Positions 16,752-25,502 of a DNA stretch of 64,000 nucleotides are shown in pieces. The notes below the pieces were generated by a model that made no database searches, was not told where the DNA came from, and saw nothing but the letters and a program-made list of their open reading frames with translations. Source of the stretch: a bacterium (lineage in GTDB: Bacteria > Bacillota_A > Clostridia > Lachnospirales > Lachnospiraceae); assembly GCA_004562915.1 (NCBI GenBank), contig SFQZ01000007.1:1-64000 (forward strand), written 5' to 3'. Every line of letters starts with the position of its first letter. Positions within the stretch are counted from its first letter, which is position 1. A program made the translations under genes and the position numbers.

Positions 16752-18089
16752 TTATTGTTCCAGTCGATAAGATCCATCGCTGATACAGTGTATACGAGTC
16801 TGATAAAAGGCATGCATAGCTTTATAAAGAGCCAGTGTATCTTTGGCTCCACCCGTTTCGTATGGAGAATGCATGGCCAGAAGTGGTACCCCGATATCCA
16901 CAGTGGGGATGGAAATCTGTGACATGGAAAGATTTCCGAGCGTAGAACCGCCGGTTTCATCTGAATGATTGAAAAAGTTTTGGTAAGGAATCTTCCACTG
17001 ATCACATAGAATCCGGAAAATGCCTCCGGTCAGCCCGTCAGAGGTATATTTTTGATTGGCTGCATATTTAATCAGAACTCCACCATTTAAATAAGGATGA
17101 TGTGTAGGGTCGGATTTTCCTATATAATTAGGATGGAATGCGTGACCATTATCTGCAGAAAGAAGAAAACTTCCAGCCACAGCTTGAAAAAACTGTTCTC
17201 TTGAATAATCCAGAATGAGGCAGATTCGTTCCAGACAATCTCTAAGAAAAGTAGAGCATGCACCCTGACGGCTTTGGCTTCCCACTTCTTCGGTGTCAAA
17301 AATCACAGCAGCGGTCACTACATCCGGATGGCAGGGAAGACAGAGAGCTTTGATACTGGTAAATGCACACTGCAGATCATCCAGACGGGGACAGGAGATA
17401 AATTCACTTTCAACGCCCCATACACTTCCGGACATACGGTTATAAAGAGAAAGATCCATAGAAAGAATCTGTTCCACAGGTATCTGAAGTTGTCCGGCAA
17501 CCATATCCCTGACAGAAAAATCCTTCTGGCCGCTTCCGACAATTGGGAGGAGATCCGTCTGTACATGATATTTTGTTCCGTCATTTGCCGCTCGGTTCAT
17601 ATGGATGGCGAGATTAACGATCATGGCAAGATCCCGGTCAAAGTTAACCAGTCGACTTTCAATTCCATGTTCTGTGTGCAGGATTACACGTCCGCCAATT
17701 GAAAGGGGACGATCAAACCAGGGGGCAAAAAGAGCGCTTCCATATTTTTCTACATTTAGTTTGGTGTAATGATTTTCTATCTGCATTTCCGCCTGTTCCT
17801 TCAATTTGAAACACGGAGAATCGCTGTGACTGGCCACAATCTGGAAAGTCACAGGATCTTTGGTTGAACTCACAGAATATTGTTTGGGCATGCGGAAAGC
17901 AAAAAGTGACGAATGATTACGTATAACAAAATATTTACCGCCCGGGATAAGATTCCAGGAATTCCGCTCTGACAGACAAGTAAATCCGTTGTCCAGTAAA
18001 ATCCGGGAGGCAGATGCAACAGCGTGGTAATTGGTAGGGCTATTGTGAATATATGAAAAAAGTTCCTGATTTAGCGATTGAAAATCCAT
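16752..18089 (-). CDS. apeB: M18 family aminopeptidase
   Basis: Cytoplasmic zinc aminopeptidase of the aspartyl-aminopeptidase family, which trims N-terminal residues from peptides. Start at the ATG ending at 18089 (MDFQSLNQELFSYIHNSPT) with AAGGAAGG upstream; the frame is open further back over the promoter only. 445 residues. Metal-binding segments are ASHSDSPCFKLK (His and Asp, ~80), VIFDTEEVGSQSRQGA (two Glu, ~265), LSADNGHAFHPN (Asp, ~310), and NHSDETGGSTLG (~390); IDIGVPLLAMHS closes the site. It has its own divergent promoter shared with the mscL region and ends at a bidirectional terminator. The symbol follows the Clostridium naming of this family. Confidence 0.93.
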   Translation of the reverse strand: MDFQSLNQELFSYIHNSPTNYHAVASASRILLDNGFTCLSERNSWNLIPGGKYFVIRNHSSLFAFRMPKQYSVSSTKDPVTFQIVASHSDSPCFKLKEQAEMQIENHYTKLNVEKYGSALFAPWFDRPLSIGGRVILHTEHGIESRLVNFDRDLAMIVNLAIHMNRAANDGTKYHVQTDLLPIVGSGQKDFSVRDMVAGQLQIPVEQILSMDLSLYNRMSGSVWGVESEFISCPRLDDLQCAFTSIKALCLPCHPDVVTAAVIFDTEEVGSQSRQGACSTFLRDCLERICLILDYSREQFFQAVAGSFLLSADNGHAFHPNYIGKSDPTHHPYLNGGVLIKYAANQKYTSDGLTGGIFRILCDQWKIPYQNFFNHSDETGGSTLGNLSMSQISIPTVDIGVPLLAMHSPYETGGAKDTLALYKAMHAFYQTRIHCISDGSYRLEQ

Positions 18090-18134
18090 GATAAAATCCT
18101 TCCTTCTTTTGTTTTTTGGGAAATACGCATATTT

Positions 18135-18162
18135 ATTATAACAAATATGCGCGAATTTACAA
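18135..18162 (-). promoter_or_regulatory. promoter of the M18 aminopeptidase
   Basis: On the minus strand TTGTAA (18162-18157), a 16-base spacer and TATAAT (18140-18135). Confidence 0.65.
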
Positions 18163-18169
18163 AGAACGA

Positions 18170-18198
18170 TAGACAATTTTTGATAAAATCGCTATAAT
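18170..18198 (+). promoter_or_regulatory. mscL promoter
   Basis: TAGACA (18170-18175), a 17-base spacer and consensus TATAAT (18193-18198). It is back to back with the aminopeptidase promoter. Confidence 0.75.
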
Positions 18199-18262
18199 AA
18201 ATTCATATGCTTCGATGACAGCGGAGAAACAATGAAATGGAGAGTACAAAGGAGGAAGAAAC

Positions 18263-18682
18263 ATGAAAAAAATGTGGCAGGAATTTAAGGAATTTGCTTT
18301 TAAGGGTAATGTAGTAGACATGGCTGTCGGTGTAATTATTGGTGGTGCATTCGGAAAAATCGTAACATCGTTGGTGAGTGATATTCTGATGCCGATTTTG
18401 GGTGCACTGACAGGTGGAATCAATTTTTCTGATATGAAGTTGGTGATCGGTAACGCAGTTCTGGAAAATGGTGAGCCTGCTGCTATTGCATACGGTAGTT
18501 TTATTCAGAATATTATTGATTTCCTGATTATGGCAATGTGTATTTTCTTTATGATAAAAGTACTTAATAAAATTACCACAAGTTTGAAAAAACCGGAAGA
18601 AGAGAAAAAAGAAGAACCGAAGGGACCGACACAGGAAGAATTGTTGGCTGAAATCAGAGATCTTCTGAAAGAACAAAAATAA
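18263..18682 (+). CDS. mscL: large-conductance mechanosensitive channel MscL
   Basis: Pentameric membrane valve that opens under membrane tension to release solutes in hypo-osmotic shock. 139 residues: amphipathic N-terminus, TM1 with the gate-lining NVVDMAVGVIIGGAFGKIVTS (residues ~16-36), periplasm-side loop, TM2 with GSFIQNIIDFLIMAMCIFFMI (~73-95), and the charged C-terminal bundle (EEEKKEEPKGPTQEELLAEIRDLL). All as expected for the family. AAGGAGG precedes the ATG at 18263. A small membrane protein gene follows after 16 bases and probably shares the transcript. Confidence 0.97.
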   Translation: MKKMWQEFKEFAFKGNVVDMAVGVIIGGAFGKIVTSLVSDILMPILGALTGGINFSDMKLVIGNAVLENGEPAAIAYGSFIQNIIDFLIMAMCIFFMIKVLNKITTSLKKPEEEKKEEPKGPTQEELLAEIRDLLKEQK

Positions 18683-18698
18683 GAGGTGACCGAGGGTT

Positions 18699-19007
18699 AT
18701 GTTTGGACCGATATTTGATGGCGTTTTTGCGGCGGTTTTGATTATACTGACCATCATTTTCCTGATGGGTAAGGGAGAGAAAATTCTCCAGTTCTTTAAT
18801 GGAAATCGTAAGCTGCAGAATAAAAAAAGAACAGAAGAAGAGAAAAAACAGTATAGTAGAGTGATGGGGATTTTTACTGGTATACTTGCTGTTTCTGAAA
18901 TACTGGTTGCATTATACCCTGACAATAAGATTATCATTATTCTGAGTTTGGGAATTGTGGTTGCGGATCTTGTGGCAGTCGGATTTTATTCAAAAAAATA
19001 TAATTGA
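18699..19007 (+). CDS. small three-helix membrane protein, DUF3784-like
   Basis: 102 residues with hydrophobic helices at about 5-23, 57-75 and 78-97 and a basic loop (GNRKLQNKKRTEEEKKQYSR) between the first and second. The order of a first helix ending FLMGKGEKIL, a charged loop and an RVMG segment resembles DUF3784 proteins; that family assignment is from memory. The function is unknown. It lies directly after mscL and before a terminator, so it is probably cotranscribed with the channel. Base composition is like its neighbours. Confidence 0.7.
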   Translation: MFGPIFDGVFAAVLIILTIIFLMGKGEKILQFFNGNRKLQNKKRTEEEKKQYSRVMGIFTGILAVSEILVALYPDNKIIIILSLGIVVADLVAVGFYSKKYN

Positions 19008-19015
19008 TCGGATGG

Positions 19016-19050
19016 CCTGAATTTCATGAAAAAATTCAGGTGATTTTTTT
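19016..19050 (+). terminator. terminator of the mscL unit
   Basis: Nine-bp stem CCTGAATTT/AAATTCAGG (19016-19024 and 19032-19040) followed by a run of seven T. The sequence ATGAAATTCAGG just after it could pair with the first arm as an alternative. Confidence 0.8.
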
Positions 19051-19083
19051 ATGAAATTCAGGCTCTTTTTGAAGGAGTGGACT

Positions 19084-20019
19084 ATGAGTTTTAAAAAAGA
19101 AATGAGTACAATGGTGTCTTTGACGGATGAACTGAAATTAGATATACTTACCTTGATTCCTGAGAGAGAGATTAAAGGTATTTTTCAGATACATCATGGG
19201 ATGTCTGAATATAAGGAAAGATATCTTCCGTTTATGGAGTATCTGGCAGAAGCTGGCTATGTTACTGCCATACATGACTGCAGAGGTCATGGAAAAAGTG
19301 TCTGCAGTCCGGGAGATTTGGGATACATGTATGGCGGAGGTGCGGAAGCTCTGGTGGAAGATGCACATCAAATTACAATAGACCTGAAAGAAAAATGGCC
19401 AAATATGCCGTTGATTCTGTTCGGGCATAGTATGGGATCCTTGGTTGTGCGTGATTATACCAGAAAATATGATCGAGATATCGATATGTTAATTGTTTGT
19501 GGTTCACCAAGTAAAAACAATTTTCTCGCAATGGGAAAAATGATTGCCGCAGTGCAGGGGAAACTGTTTGGAAAACATCATATCAGTAAGATTCTGGAAG
19601 CAGCTTCTTTTGGCACTTTTGCAGGAAAATTCCCGGGTGAAAAAAGTCATTTCTGTTGGTGCTGTTCTGTACCGGAGGAAGTTCAAAAATATGAAAATTC
19701 ACCGCTTTGTGGATTTACCTTTACTGTTGATGGATATGATGCATTATTTCAGCTGATGGAGGAAACCTATGATACAGAAGGGTGGAAAGTAGATAATCCG
19801 AATATGCCTGTGCTTTTTGTTGGCGGTGCGGAAGATCCCTGTATCGGAGGACCGAGGAAATATGCGCAGGCTGTACAGCTGATGAGAAAAATAGGATACA
19901 AGAATACAAAAGGAAAATTGTATCCTGATATGCGTCATGAAATTCTGAATGAAAAAGATAAAAAACAAGTATTTCATGATATTGTCAAATATACAGAGAG
20001 ACAATTAAAAATCGGATAA
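19084..20019 (+). CDS. alpha/beta hydrolase, monoacylglycerol lipase-like
   Basis: 311-residue serine hydrolase. Start ATG 19084 has GAAGGAG six bases upstream; the frame is open back to 19051 but without a binding site. The nucleophile serine is in ILFGHSMGSLVVRDY (~residue 114), the acid in FVGGAEDPC (~250), and the histidine in PDMRHEILNE (~287). GIFQIHHGMSEYKERY near residue 35-50 is the oxyanion segment typical of the lysophospholipase/monoglyceride lipase group. No signal peptide, so it acts in the cytoplasm. The natural substrate cannot be read from the sequence. It is a single gene between terminators and the phosphate operon. Confidence 0.88.
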   Translation: MSFKKEMSTMVSLTDELKLDILTLIPEREIKGIFQIHHGMSEYKERYLPFMEYLAEAGYVTAIHDCRGHGKSVCSPGDLGYMYGGGAEALVEDAHQITIDLKEKWPNMPLILFGHSMGSLVVRDYTRKYDRDIDMLIVCGSPSKNNFLAMGKMIAAVQGKLFGKHHISKILEAASFGTFAGKFPGEKSHFCWCCSVPEEVQKYENSPLCGFTFTVDGYDALFQLMEETYDTEGWKVDNPNMPVLFVGGAEDPCIGGPRKYAQAVQLMRKIGYKNTKGKLYPDMRHEILNEKDKKQVFHDIVKYTERQLKIG

Positions 20020-20039
20020 AAAGTATTGAACAACCTGAT

Positions 20040-20094
20040 TTTACATGGATTTAACATATTCCTGACTGAAAATTTAACATAGATTTAATATAAT
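20040..20094 (+). promoter_or_regulatory. PHO-box-like direct repeats and -10 of the phosphate operon
   Basis: TTTACA at 20040, TTAACA at 20051, TTAACA at 20074 and TTAATA at 20085 lie 11, 23 and 11 bases apart, the helical spacing of Gram-positive PhoP boxes (TT-A/C/T-ACA repeats). They are followed by a consensus -10 TATAAT at 20089-20094 with no good -35, as expected for an activated promoter. Confidence 0.65.
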
Positions 20095-20168
20095 AAACCG
20101 AATAAAAAAGTCGCTTTGTTTGCGGCATAACAGTTTGATAATTTTGTAAAAACTTCAGGGAGGAAATT

Positions 20169-21935
20169 ATGGATTTTTTCAGTGTATTGACAATGATTGG
20201 CGGTTTGGCGCTGTTTTTGTATGGAATGAACATAATGGGTGACGGACTGGCAAAGGTGTCTGGCGGTAAATTGGAAAGAATTTTGGAGAATCTTACATCA
20301 AATCCGCTGAAAGCAGTTCTTCTGGGAGCCGGTGTAACGGCAGTGATTCAATCATCATCGGCTACGACTGTAATGGTTGTAGGCTTTGTTAATTCAGGAA
20401 TTATGAAACTATCCCAGGCAGTTGGTATCATTATGGGAGCCAATATCGGTACTACCATAACATCCTGGATTCTTAGTCTCTCCGGTATTGAGGGAGATAA
20501 TTTTCTGATAAGATTATGTAAACCAAGCTCCTTTTCTCCGGTTTTGGCAGCGATTGGTATTATTATGCTTCTTTTCGTGAAAAATGAAAAGAAAAAAGAT
20601 ATCGGATCAATTCTGGTAGGTTTTGCAGTCCTGATGTTTGGTATGGAGACCATGAGCGGTGCAGTGAAACCCTTAGCTGATGTTCCTGAATTTACAGGAA
20701 TTCTTACTGCATTTTCTAATCCGCTGCTGGGATTGATTGCCGGTGCTGTATTGACGGCGGTGATTCAGAGCTCATCTGCTTCTGTCGGTATTTTGCAGGC
20801 ACTGTGTGTGACAGGTGCTGTCAGTTACGGTACTGCGATTCCGATTATCATGGGTCAGAATATCGGTACTTGCGTGACAGCGCTGCTCTCTTCTATCGGT
20901 GCAAGTAAAAATGCGAAGCGGGCAGCTATGGTACATCTGTATTTCAACATTATCGGTACAGCTGTTTTTATGGTTTTATTCTATTCTGTAAATTATTTTG
21001 TTCATTTTGGGTTTATGACAGATGCGGCAAATGGTGCGGGTATTGCAATTGTTCACAGTGCGTTTAATATATTTGCAACCCTTGTACTGCTCCCATTTTC
21101 GAAGGGTCTGGAGAAACTGGCATGTCTTACCATACGGGATGGAAAACCAGGGGAAGAAGAAGCTGCTCAGGAACAGTTTCAGCTTCTGGATGCCCGTTTT
21201 CTGGATAAACCGGCATTTGCCATGGAACAGAGCGTACATGTGGCAGTACAGATGGCAGAGGAATCAAAGAAAACTTTAATTACTGCTATGGAACTGCTTA
21301 CGGATTATTCTGATGATAAAGCAAAACTTGTCAGTGAACTTGAAAGTGTGGTTGACCGATATGAAGATGAACTGGGAAGTTACCTGGTAAAGCTTGCCAG
21401 AAAGAATCTGAACAGTCATGACAGTCATACATTGTCGATTGTTCTTCATTGTATCGGAGATTTTGAGAGGATTTCCGATCATGCGATCAATATTATGGAA
21501 GCGGCTGTAGAAATGCATGAGAAAAACCTTACGTTTTCCAAGAAAGCGGAAGGAGAACTGGAGGTATTCTGCCGGGCCATAAAAGATATTGTGACAGAGT
21601 CATATGATGTATTCTGCAGTCAGAATCTTCAGAAAGCACAGTTGATTGAGCCGTTGGAAGATGTAATCGATGAACTGAATCAGGAACTGAAAAAACGTCA
21701 TATCCGTCGTTTGAGAAACGGAAAATGCACGATCGAACTGGGATTTATTCTTTCAGATATTACCACAAGTCTGGAACGTGTGGCAGATCACTGCTCCAAT
21801 ATTGCTGTATGTGTAACGCAGGTGCGTGAAGACACCTATGACACACACAGTTATCTGGACAGTGTGAAAAATGAAGACAGCGGAATTTACCGCGGAATGG
21901 TATTACAGGCACAGGAAAAATATATGCTGCCGTAA
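20169..21935 (+). CDS. nptA: Na/Pi cotransporter with PhoU-like C-terminal domain
   Basis: 588-residue membrane transporter that couples sodium to phosphate uptake. Two Na/Pi-cotransporter repeats are visible, each with the QSSSA signature: VIQSSSATTVMVVGFVNSG (residues ~57-75) and VIQSSSASVGILQAL (~197-211). About eight to nine hydrophobic helices fill residues 1-330. The C-terminal ~240 residues are a cytoplasmic PhoU-like helical bundle (SVHVAVQMAEES.., CIGDFERISDHAINI, DITTSLERVADHCSNIA). It precedes a response regulator and kinase gene by 20 bases, so transport, PhoU-type sensing and signalling are in one operon under PHO-box-like repeats. The gene name is by family. Confidence 0.92.
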   Translation: MDFFSVLTMIGGLALFLYGMNIMGDGLAKVSGGKLERILENLTSNPLKAVLLGAGVTAVIQSSSATTVMVVGFVNSGIMKLSQAVGIIMGANIGTTITSWILSLSGIEGDNFLIRLCKPSSFSPVLAAIGIIMLLFVKNEKKKDIGSILVGFAVLMFGMETMSGAVKPLADVPEFTGILTAFSNPLLGLIAGAVLTAVIQSSSASVGILQALCVTGAVSYGTAIPIIMGQNIGTCVTALLSSIGASKNAKRAAMVHLYFNIIGTAVFMVLFYSVNYFVHFGFMTDAANGAGIAIVHSAFNIFATLVLLPFSKGLEKLACLTIRDGKPGEEEAAQEQFQLLDARFLDKPAFAMEQSVHVAVQMAEESKKTLITAMELLTDYSDDKAKLVSELESVVDRYEDELGSYLVKLARKNLNSHDSHTLSIVLHCIGDFERISDHAINIMEAAVEMHEKNLTFSKKAEGELEVFCRAIKDIVTESYDVFCSQNLQKAQLIEPLEDVIDELNQELKKRHIRRLRNGKCTIELGFILSDITTSLERVADHCSNIAVCVTQVREDTYDTHSYLDSVKNEDSGIYRGMVLQAQEKYMLP

Positions 21936-21955
21936 CAAAAAAGAGGTGACAACTT

Positions 21956-22627
21956 ATGATTTACTGCGTGGAAGATGAAAAAAATATTCGTGAATTGTTG
22001 GTTTATACTTTGCGTTCTACAGGATTTCAGGCGAAAGGTCTGGAAAATGGCGAAGAACTTTTCAGGAAACTGGGCGAGGAGATTCCGGAACTGATTTTAC
22101 TTGATATCATGATGCCGGGAGAAGATGGCTATACGATTCTGGAAAAACTGAAACGAATGCCGGAAGTAAGAGATGTACCTGTGATCATGGTTACGGCTAA
22201 GGGAGCAGAGTTTGATAAGGTTCGCGGATTGGATTTGGGAGCGGATGATTATATCACGAAGCCTTTCGGAATGATGGAATTTGTTTCCAGAATAAAGGCG
22301 GTTCTGCGCAGAGGAGGTCCAAAGCCTCAGGATGAATTAGTTCACGGATCAATACAGATCAGAGTCGGAAGACATGAAGTTCTGGAAAATGGAAGGAAAG
22401 TGGAGCTGACTTTGAAGGAATTTGAATTATTACGGTATTTAATGGAAAACAAAGGGATTGTACTGAGCAGAGATCAATTATTAACCAGAATATGGGGATA
22501 TGATTTTGATGGAGAAACAAGAACCGTAGATGTGCATGTAAGGACATTGCGTCAAAAGTTGGGGACTTCCGGATCTTACATCGAGACAGTCAGAGGAGTT
22601 GGATATCGAATGGGTGATGGTCAATGA
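21956..22627 (+). CDS. phoB: OmpR/PhoB-family response regulator
   Basis: 223 residues. Receiver domain (1-118) with acidic pocket EDE near residues 6-8, phospho-acceptor Asp in LILLDIMMPGEDG (~50), Thr in VIMVTAKG, and Lys in DYITKPFGMMEF. The winged-helix output domain (~128-220) has LTLKEFELLRYLMENKGIVLSRDQLL and RTVDVHVRTLRQKLG. GAGGTGAC precedes the ATG. It overlaps the kinase gene by four bases (ATGA). The PHO-box-like repeats above the operon suggest it activates its own operon when phosphate is scarce; that link is inference. Confidence 0.93.
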   Translation: MIYCVEDEKNIRELLVYTLRSTGFQAKGLENGEELFRKLGEEIPELILLDIMMPGEDGYTILEKLKRMPEVRDVPVIMVTAKGAEFDKVRGLDLGADDYITKPFGMMEFVSRIKAVLRRGGPKPQDELVHGSIQIRVGRHEVLENGRKVELTLKEFELLRYLMENKGIVLSRDQLLTRIWGYDFDGETRTVDVHVRTLRQKLGTSGSYIETVRGVGYRMGDGQ

Positions 22628-24324
22628 AGCAAAAAATACTAAATCAGGTGGGCGTTTTGCTAATCAGTTCTATATTGATCACATTTCTTGTAGTTAGTCT
22701 TTCTATGTATGACAAGTTTGGTGTCTATATGAAAGAAAGTGTACGGGAGGAAGCAGAATACATAAGTCTTGCCATTGAAGAAACGGATGGAGTGTATTTG
22801 AATTCCAATTTAAGTAAAATGTCTTCGACCAGCAGGATTACACTGCTGGATCAGGACGGAACTGTATTGTATGATTCTTTAGAAACGGCTGAGAAAATGG
22901 AAAATCACAGTGATCGTCCGGAATTTCAGGAGGCATTGGAAAAAGGCTGTGGTGAAACGGTACGTTATTCTGATACATTGTCAAAGCAGACATTTTACTA
23001 TGCTCTTCGGCTTCGTGATGGGAAAGTGCTCAGAATGGCCAGAACTACGGATACCGTACTGGCATTTTTGAATTCCAGTATTACACTTATGGGTCTGCTT
23101 GTATTTGCAATTATTATTGCAGCTTTTTTTATAGTACAAAGACAGACGAACAAATTGATAGAGCCAATCAATAAGCTGGATCTGGAACATCCGCTGCGGC
23201 ATGTGGAGTATGAAGAGCTCCGGCCTCTGCTTTTGCGGGTACACGATCAGAATAAACAGATTGCCCGCCAGGTGCAGGAATTGACTGAGCGACATGAAGA
23301 ATATCTGGCAATCACAGAAAATATGAAAGACGGATTGGTGGTGGCAAGCCAGACAGAGGTTTTGTCAATCAATAAAGCAGCGCAGGAATTATTTCAGGTG
23401 AGAGCAGATGAGTGTATTCATAAGCCAATCAGCCGGGTGAGCAGGAACAAAGAATTCAGAAATGCACTGGATCATGCGCTTGCCGGTGAATATAATGAAA
23501 CTGTTCTTCAGATTCATTCGAGAAGCTATCAGCTTCTGGCTAATCCGGTACATGTATCGGGAAAACCTTACGGTGTGGTAATTCTAATATGGGATATTAC
23601 AGAACAGAAACAGGCAGAACAGATACGGAGAGAATTTTCAGCCAATGTGTCTCATGAGCTTAAAACTCCTCTGATGTCTATTTCCGGATATGCGGAATTG
23701 ATTGAAAATGGTATGGTACAGACGGAAGATATACCTGAATTTGCTGGAAGAATTCATCAGGAAGCGAACCGGCTGACCGCATTGGTACAGGACATTATTC
23801 AATTGTCAAAGCTGGAAGAGGGAGAAGGTGAATTCCCGAGAGAAGAAGTTGATATTTATAATCTTTCACAGGATATTATTAGTAATCTGGATCATACAGC
23901 CGAAATAAAAAATATTGCAATCTCTCTGACCGGAGAACACGTTGAAATATTTGGTGTAAGACATATTTTATTTGAAATGTTATTCAATTTGATGGATAAT
24001 GGTATTAAATACAACGTGGAAAATGGCTGGATGCAAGTGAGAATCTGGGAGACTCAGGATAAGATTTACTGGCAGGTGAAAGACAGCGGAATCGGAATCG
24101 CGCGGGAAGACCAGGAGCGAATCTATGAAAGATTTTACAGGGTAGATAAAAGTCATTCGCGGCAGACGGGAGGAACCGGTCTGGGGCTGTCCATTGTGAA
24201 GCACGGTGCACTGCTTCATCATGCCAATATCAGAACAGAAAGCCAACCTGGAAAAGGAACCACGATTACATTGGAATTTCCCAGGGAAAGGGCGGAAATA
24301 TGTTCGGAAGACGAAAAAAAGTAG
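22624..24324 (+). CDS. phoR: PhoR-type sensor histidine kinase
   Basis: 566-residue membrane kinase, partner of the upstream regulator. TM1 at ~8-28, an outer sensor region (~30-150), TM2 at ~152-172, a linker, a PAS domain (~225-330, beginning EYLAITENMKDGLVVASQ), HisKA with the phospho-acceptor histidine in FSANVSHELKTPLMSISGY (~345), and an ATPase domain with NLMDNGIKYN, VKDSGIGIA and GGTGLGLSIVKH. All catalytic boxes are intact. It overlaps the regulator at its start and the next small gene by 25 bases at its end, so all four genes appear to be one transcript. Confidence 0.93.
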   Translation: MKQKILNQVGVLLISSILITFLVVSLSMYDKFGVYMKESVREEAEYISLAIEETDGVYLNSNLSKMSSTSRITLLDQDGTVLYDSLETAEKMENHSDRPEFQEALEKGCGETVRYSDTLSKQTFYYALRLRDGKVLRMARTTDTVLAFLNSSITLMGLLVFAIIIAAFFIVQRQTNKLIEPINKLDLEHPLRHVEYEELRPLLLRVHDQNKQIARQVQELTERHEEYLAITENMKDGLVVASQTEVLSINKAAQELFQVRADECIHKPISRVSRNKEFRNALDHALAGEYNETVLQIHSRSYQLLANPVHVSGKPYGVVILIWDITEQKQAEQIRREFSANVSHELKTPLMSISGYAELIENGMVQTEDIPEFAGRIHQEANRLTALVQDIIQLSKLEEGEGEFPREEVDIYNLSQDIISNLDHTAEIKNIAISLTGEHVEIFGVRHILFEMLFNLMDNGIKYNVENGWMQVRIWETQDKIYWQVKDSGIGIAREDQERIYERFYRVDKSHSRQTGGTGLGLSIVKHGALLHHANIRTESQPGKGTTITLEFPRERAEICSEDEKK

Positions 24325-24518
24325 TGGAGGCTTTTGACAGAACGGAGAAACGTCCGGTAATCCGATGCAGTATCTGTACCGGTGAGCAGGTGGCAGGGTT
24401 TCAGAGTTTAAGAACCGGTAAGTTTGAAGAAGTGATGGTGCTGAGGAGTACGGAAGACAGACAGGAATTCCTGGAAAAGTATGGAATAAGGGAAGACGAG
24501 ATTGAAAAAATATGGTGA
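24300..24518 (+). CDS. small conserved-looking protein of unknown function
   Basis: 72 residues. The start ATG at 24300 lies inside the kinase gene with GGGAAAGGGCGGA upstream. The protein has a basic start (MFGRRKKVVEAFDRTEKRP), a strand-rich middle (VIRCSICTGEQVAGFQSLRTG) with two cysteines three apart, and an acidic helical end. I recall similar small lachnospiral proteins without a known function. No membrane segment. Translational overlap with phoR and a terminator directly after suggest it is the last gene of the phosphate operon, but nothing ties it to phosphate by sequence. Confidence 0.7.
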   Translation: MFGRRKKVVEAFDRTEKRPVIRCSICTGEQVAGFQSLRTGKFEEVMVLRSTEDRQEFLEKYGIREDEIEKIW

Positions 24519-24526
24519 TGAAAGGC

Positions 24527-24562
24527 AAATGGGGGAGCGATGAAGGGCTCTCCCATTTATAT
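24527..24562 (+). terminator. terminator of the phosphate operon
   Basis: Stem AAATGGG.GAGC/GCTC.CCCATTT around a GATGAAGG loop, nine bases after the last stop codon, with a short AT-rich tail. Confidence 0.7.
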
Positions 24563-24607
24563 GTATCAACGAAATTATATGAGTTGCCCGACAAATGAGA
24601 TGAGACT

Positions 24608-24776
24608 GAGACTACGAATTTCTCCGTGCTTTACACTCTCGAAATTCTAAAAACATTCGAAATCTGCACATTTTTCTACGAAAAATGGCTGCTTCCTCAT
24701 ATTTTTGCGGTCCCCAAAGTCTGTCATAGGCATGCAAGCATGCCGTGACAGACCTTTTGTCCCTTGTCTCGTTATA
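24608..24776. repeat. structured intergenic repeat, copy A
   Basis: First of three related ~120-170 bp copies around the methyltransferase gene. Two hairpins: GAATTTC..GTG/CAC..GAAATTC at its start, and a longer GC-containing stem at 24721-24751 (CTGTCA..GGCATGC, AA loop, GCATGCC..TGACAG) followed by CCTTTTGTCCC. Its last bases overlap the stop codon of the methyltransferase gene. Compared with copy C it has a different middle (24661-24700). Confidence 0.85.
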
Positions 24777-25341
24777 TGTGCAGTTTTCGTATCAGTACCG
24801 GAATCGGAGGGTGGTTGGGTCTGTTATAGTAACAGGAGAGTATAACCAGGTAATTCTTTGGGTCCAGAGTTTTCAGATAGGCAAGCAGAGCGTCCCGTTC
24901 TTCAAAACCGCTGTCACCACCGCTGTAGATACAAAGGCTCATAAGGCCATCTTTTTTCAAAAGTTCTAATCCCTGCTGGATTGCGGGAATGCTGGTCTCA
25001 CTTTTGGTTGCTAGTTTATGATCGCCGGAAGGTAAATATCCAAAATTAAATACTATGCAGGAAATGGTGCCTGGAAGCGCATAGTTTTTCATATGGCTGT
25101 GGCTGTCCCAAATAAGAGAAACATTATCCGGTGCCTTATGGCTATATAACATTTCCCTCGTAGCGTTCAGAGCAGCCTGTTGAATATCGAAAGCAAATAC
25201 ATGCCCCTGAGGACCGGTCAGCTGACTAAGAAGAAGCGTATCATGCCCATTGCCGGCGGTGGCATCAATGCAGAAATCACCGGGCTTAACCTGTAAATTA
25301 ATAAAATGATGGTACCATTCTGTGATTTGATAAGTTTGCAT
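24772..25341 (-). CDS. mnmM: class I SAM methyltransferase, MnmM/YtqB-like (rRNA_methylase family)
   Basis: 189 residues. The SAM-binding motif is DATAGNGHDTLLLSQL (~26-41), followed by VFAFDIQQAAL with the acidic ribose-binding residue, and VFNFGYLPSGDH (~118-129), the characteristic NLGYLP-type motif of the YtqB group. In Bacillus this protein (MnmM) methylates 5-aminomethyl-2-thiouridine at the tRNA wobble position; assignment here is by resemblance. The start is the ATG ending at 25341. No operon partners: it stands alone between repeat copies A and B, and copy A covers its stop codon and may act as its terminator. Confidence 0.82.
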   Translation of the reverse strand: MQTYQITEWYHHFINLQVKPGDFCIDATAGNGHDTLLLSQLTGPQGHVFAFDIQQAALNATREMLYSHKAPDNVSLIWDSHSHMKNYALPGTISCIVFNFGYLPSGDHKLATKSETSIPAIQQGLELLKKDGLMSLCIYSGGDSGFEERDALLAYLKTLDPKNYLVILSCYYNRPNHPPIPVLIRKLHI

Positions 25342-25359
25342 AACTGACTCCTGTTCCGT

Positions 25360-25480
25360 AAATTCTAAAAATATTCGGAATCCGCCCTATCTGGGCTACT
25401 TCCTCATATTTTTGCGGTCCCCAAAGTCTGTCATAGGCATGCAAGCATGCCACGACAGACCTTTTGTCCCTAGTCTTGTT
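25360..25480. repeat. structured intergenic repeat, copy B
   Basis: Begins within the first hairpin of the other copies (AAATTCTAAAAATATTCGG) and keeps the complete second hairpin at 25428-25458. About 18 bases upstream of the methyltransferase start. Nearly identical to copy C over its shared length. Confidence 0.85.
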
Positions 25481-25502
25481 AAATAGATTATCCTATAATA
25501 AT

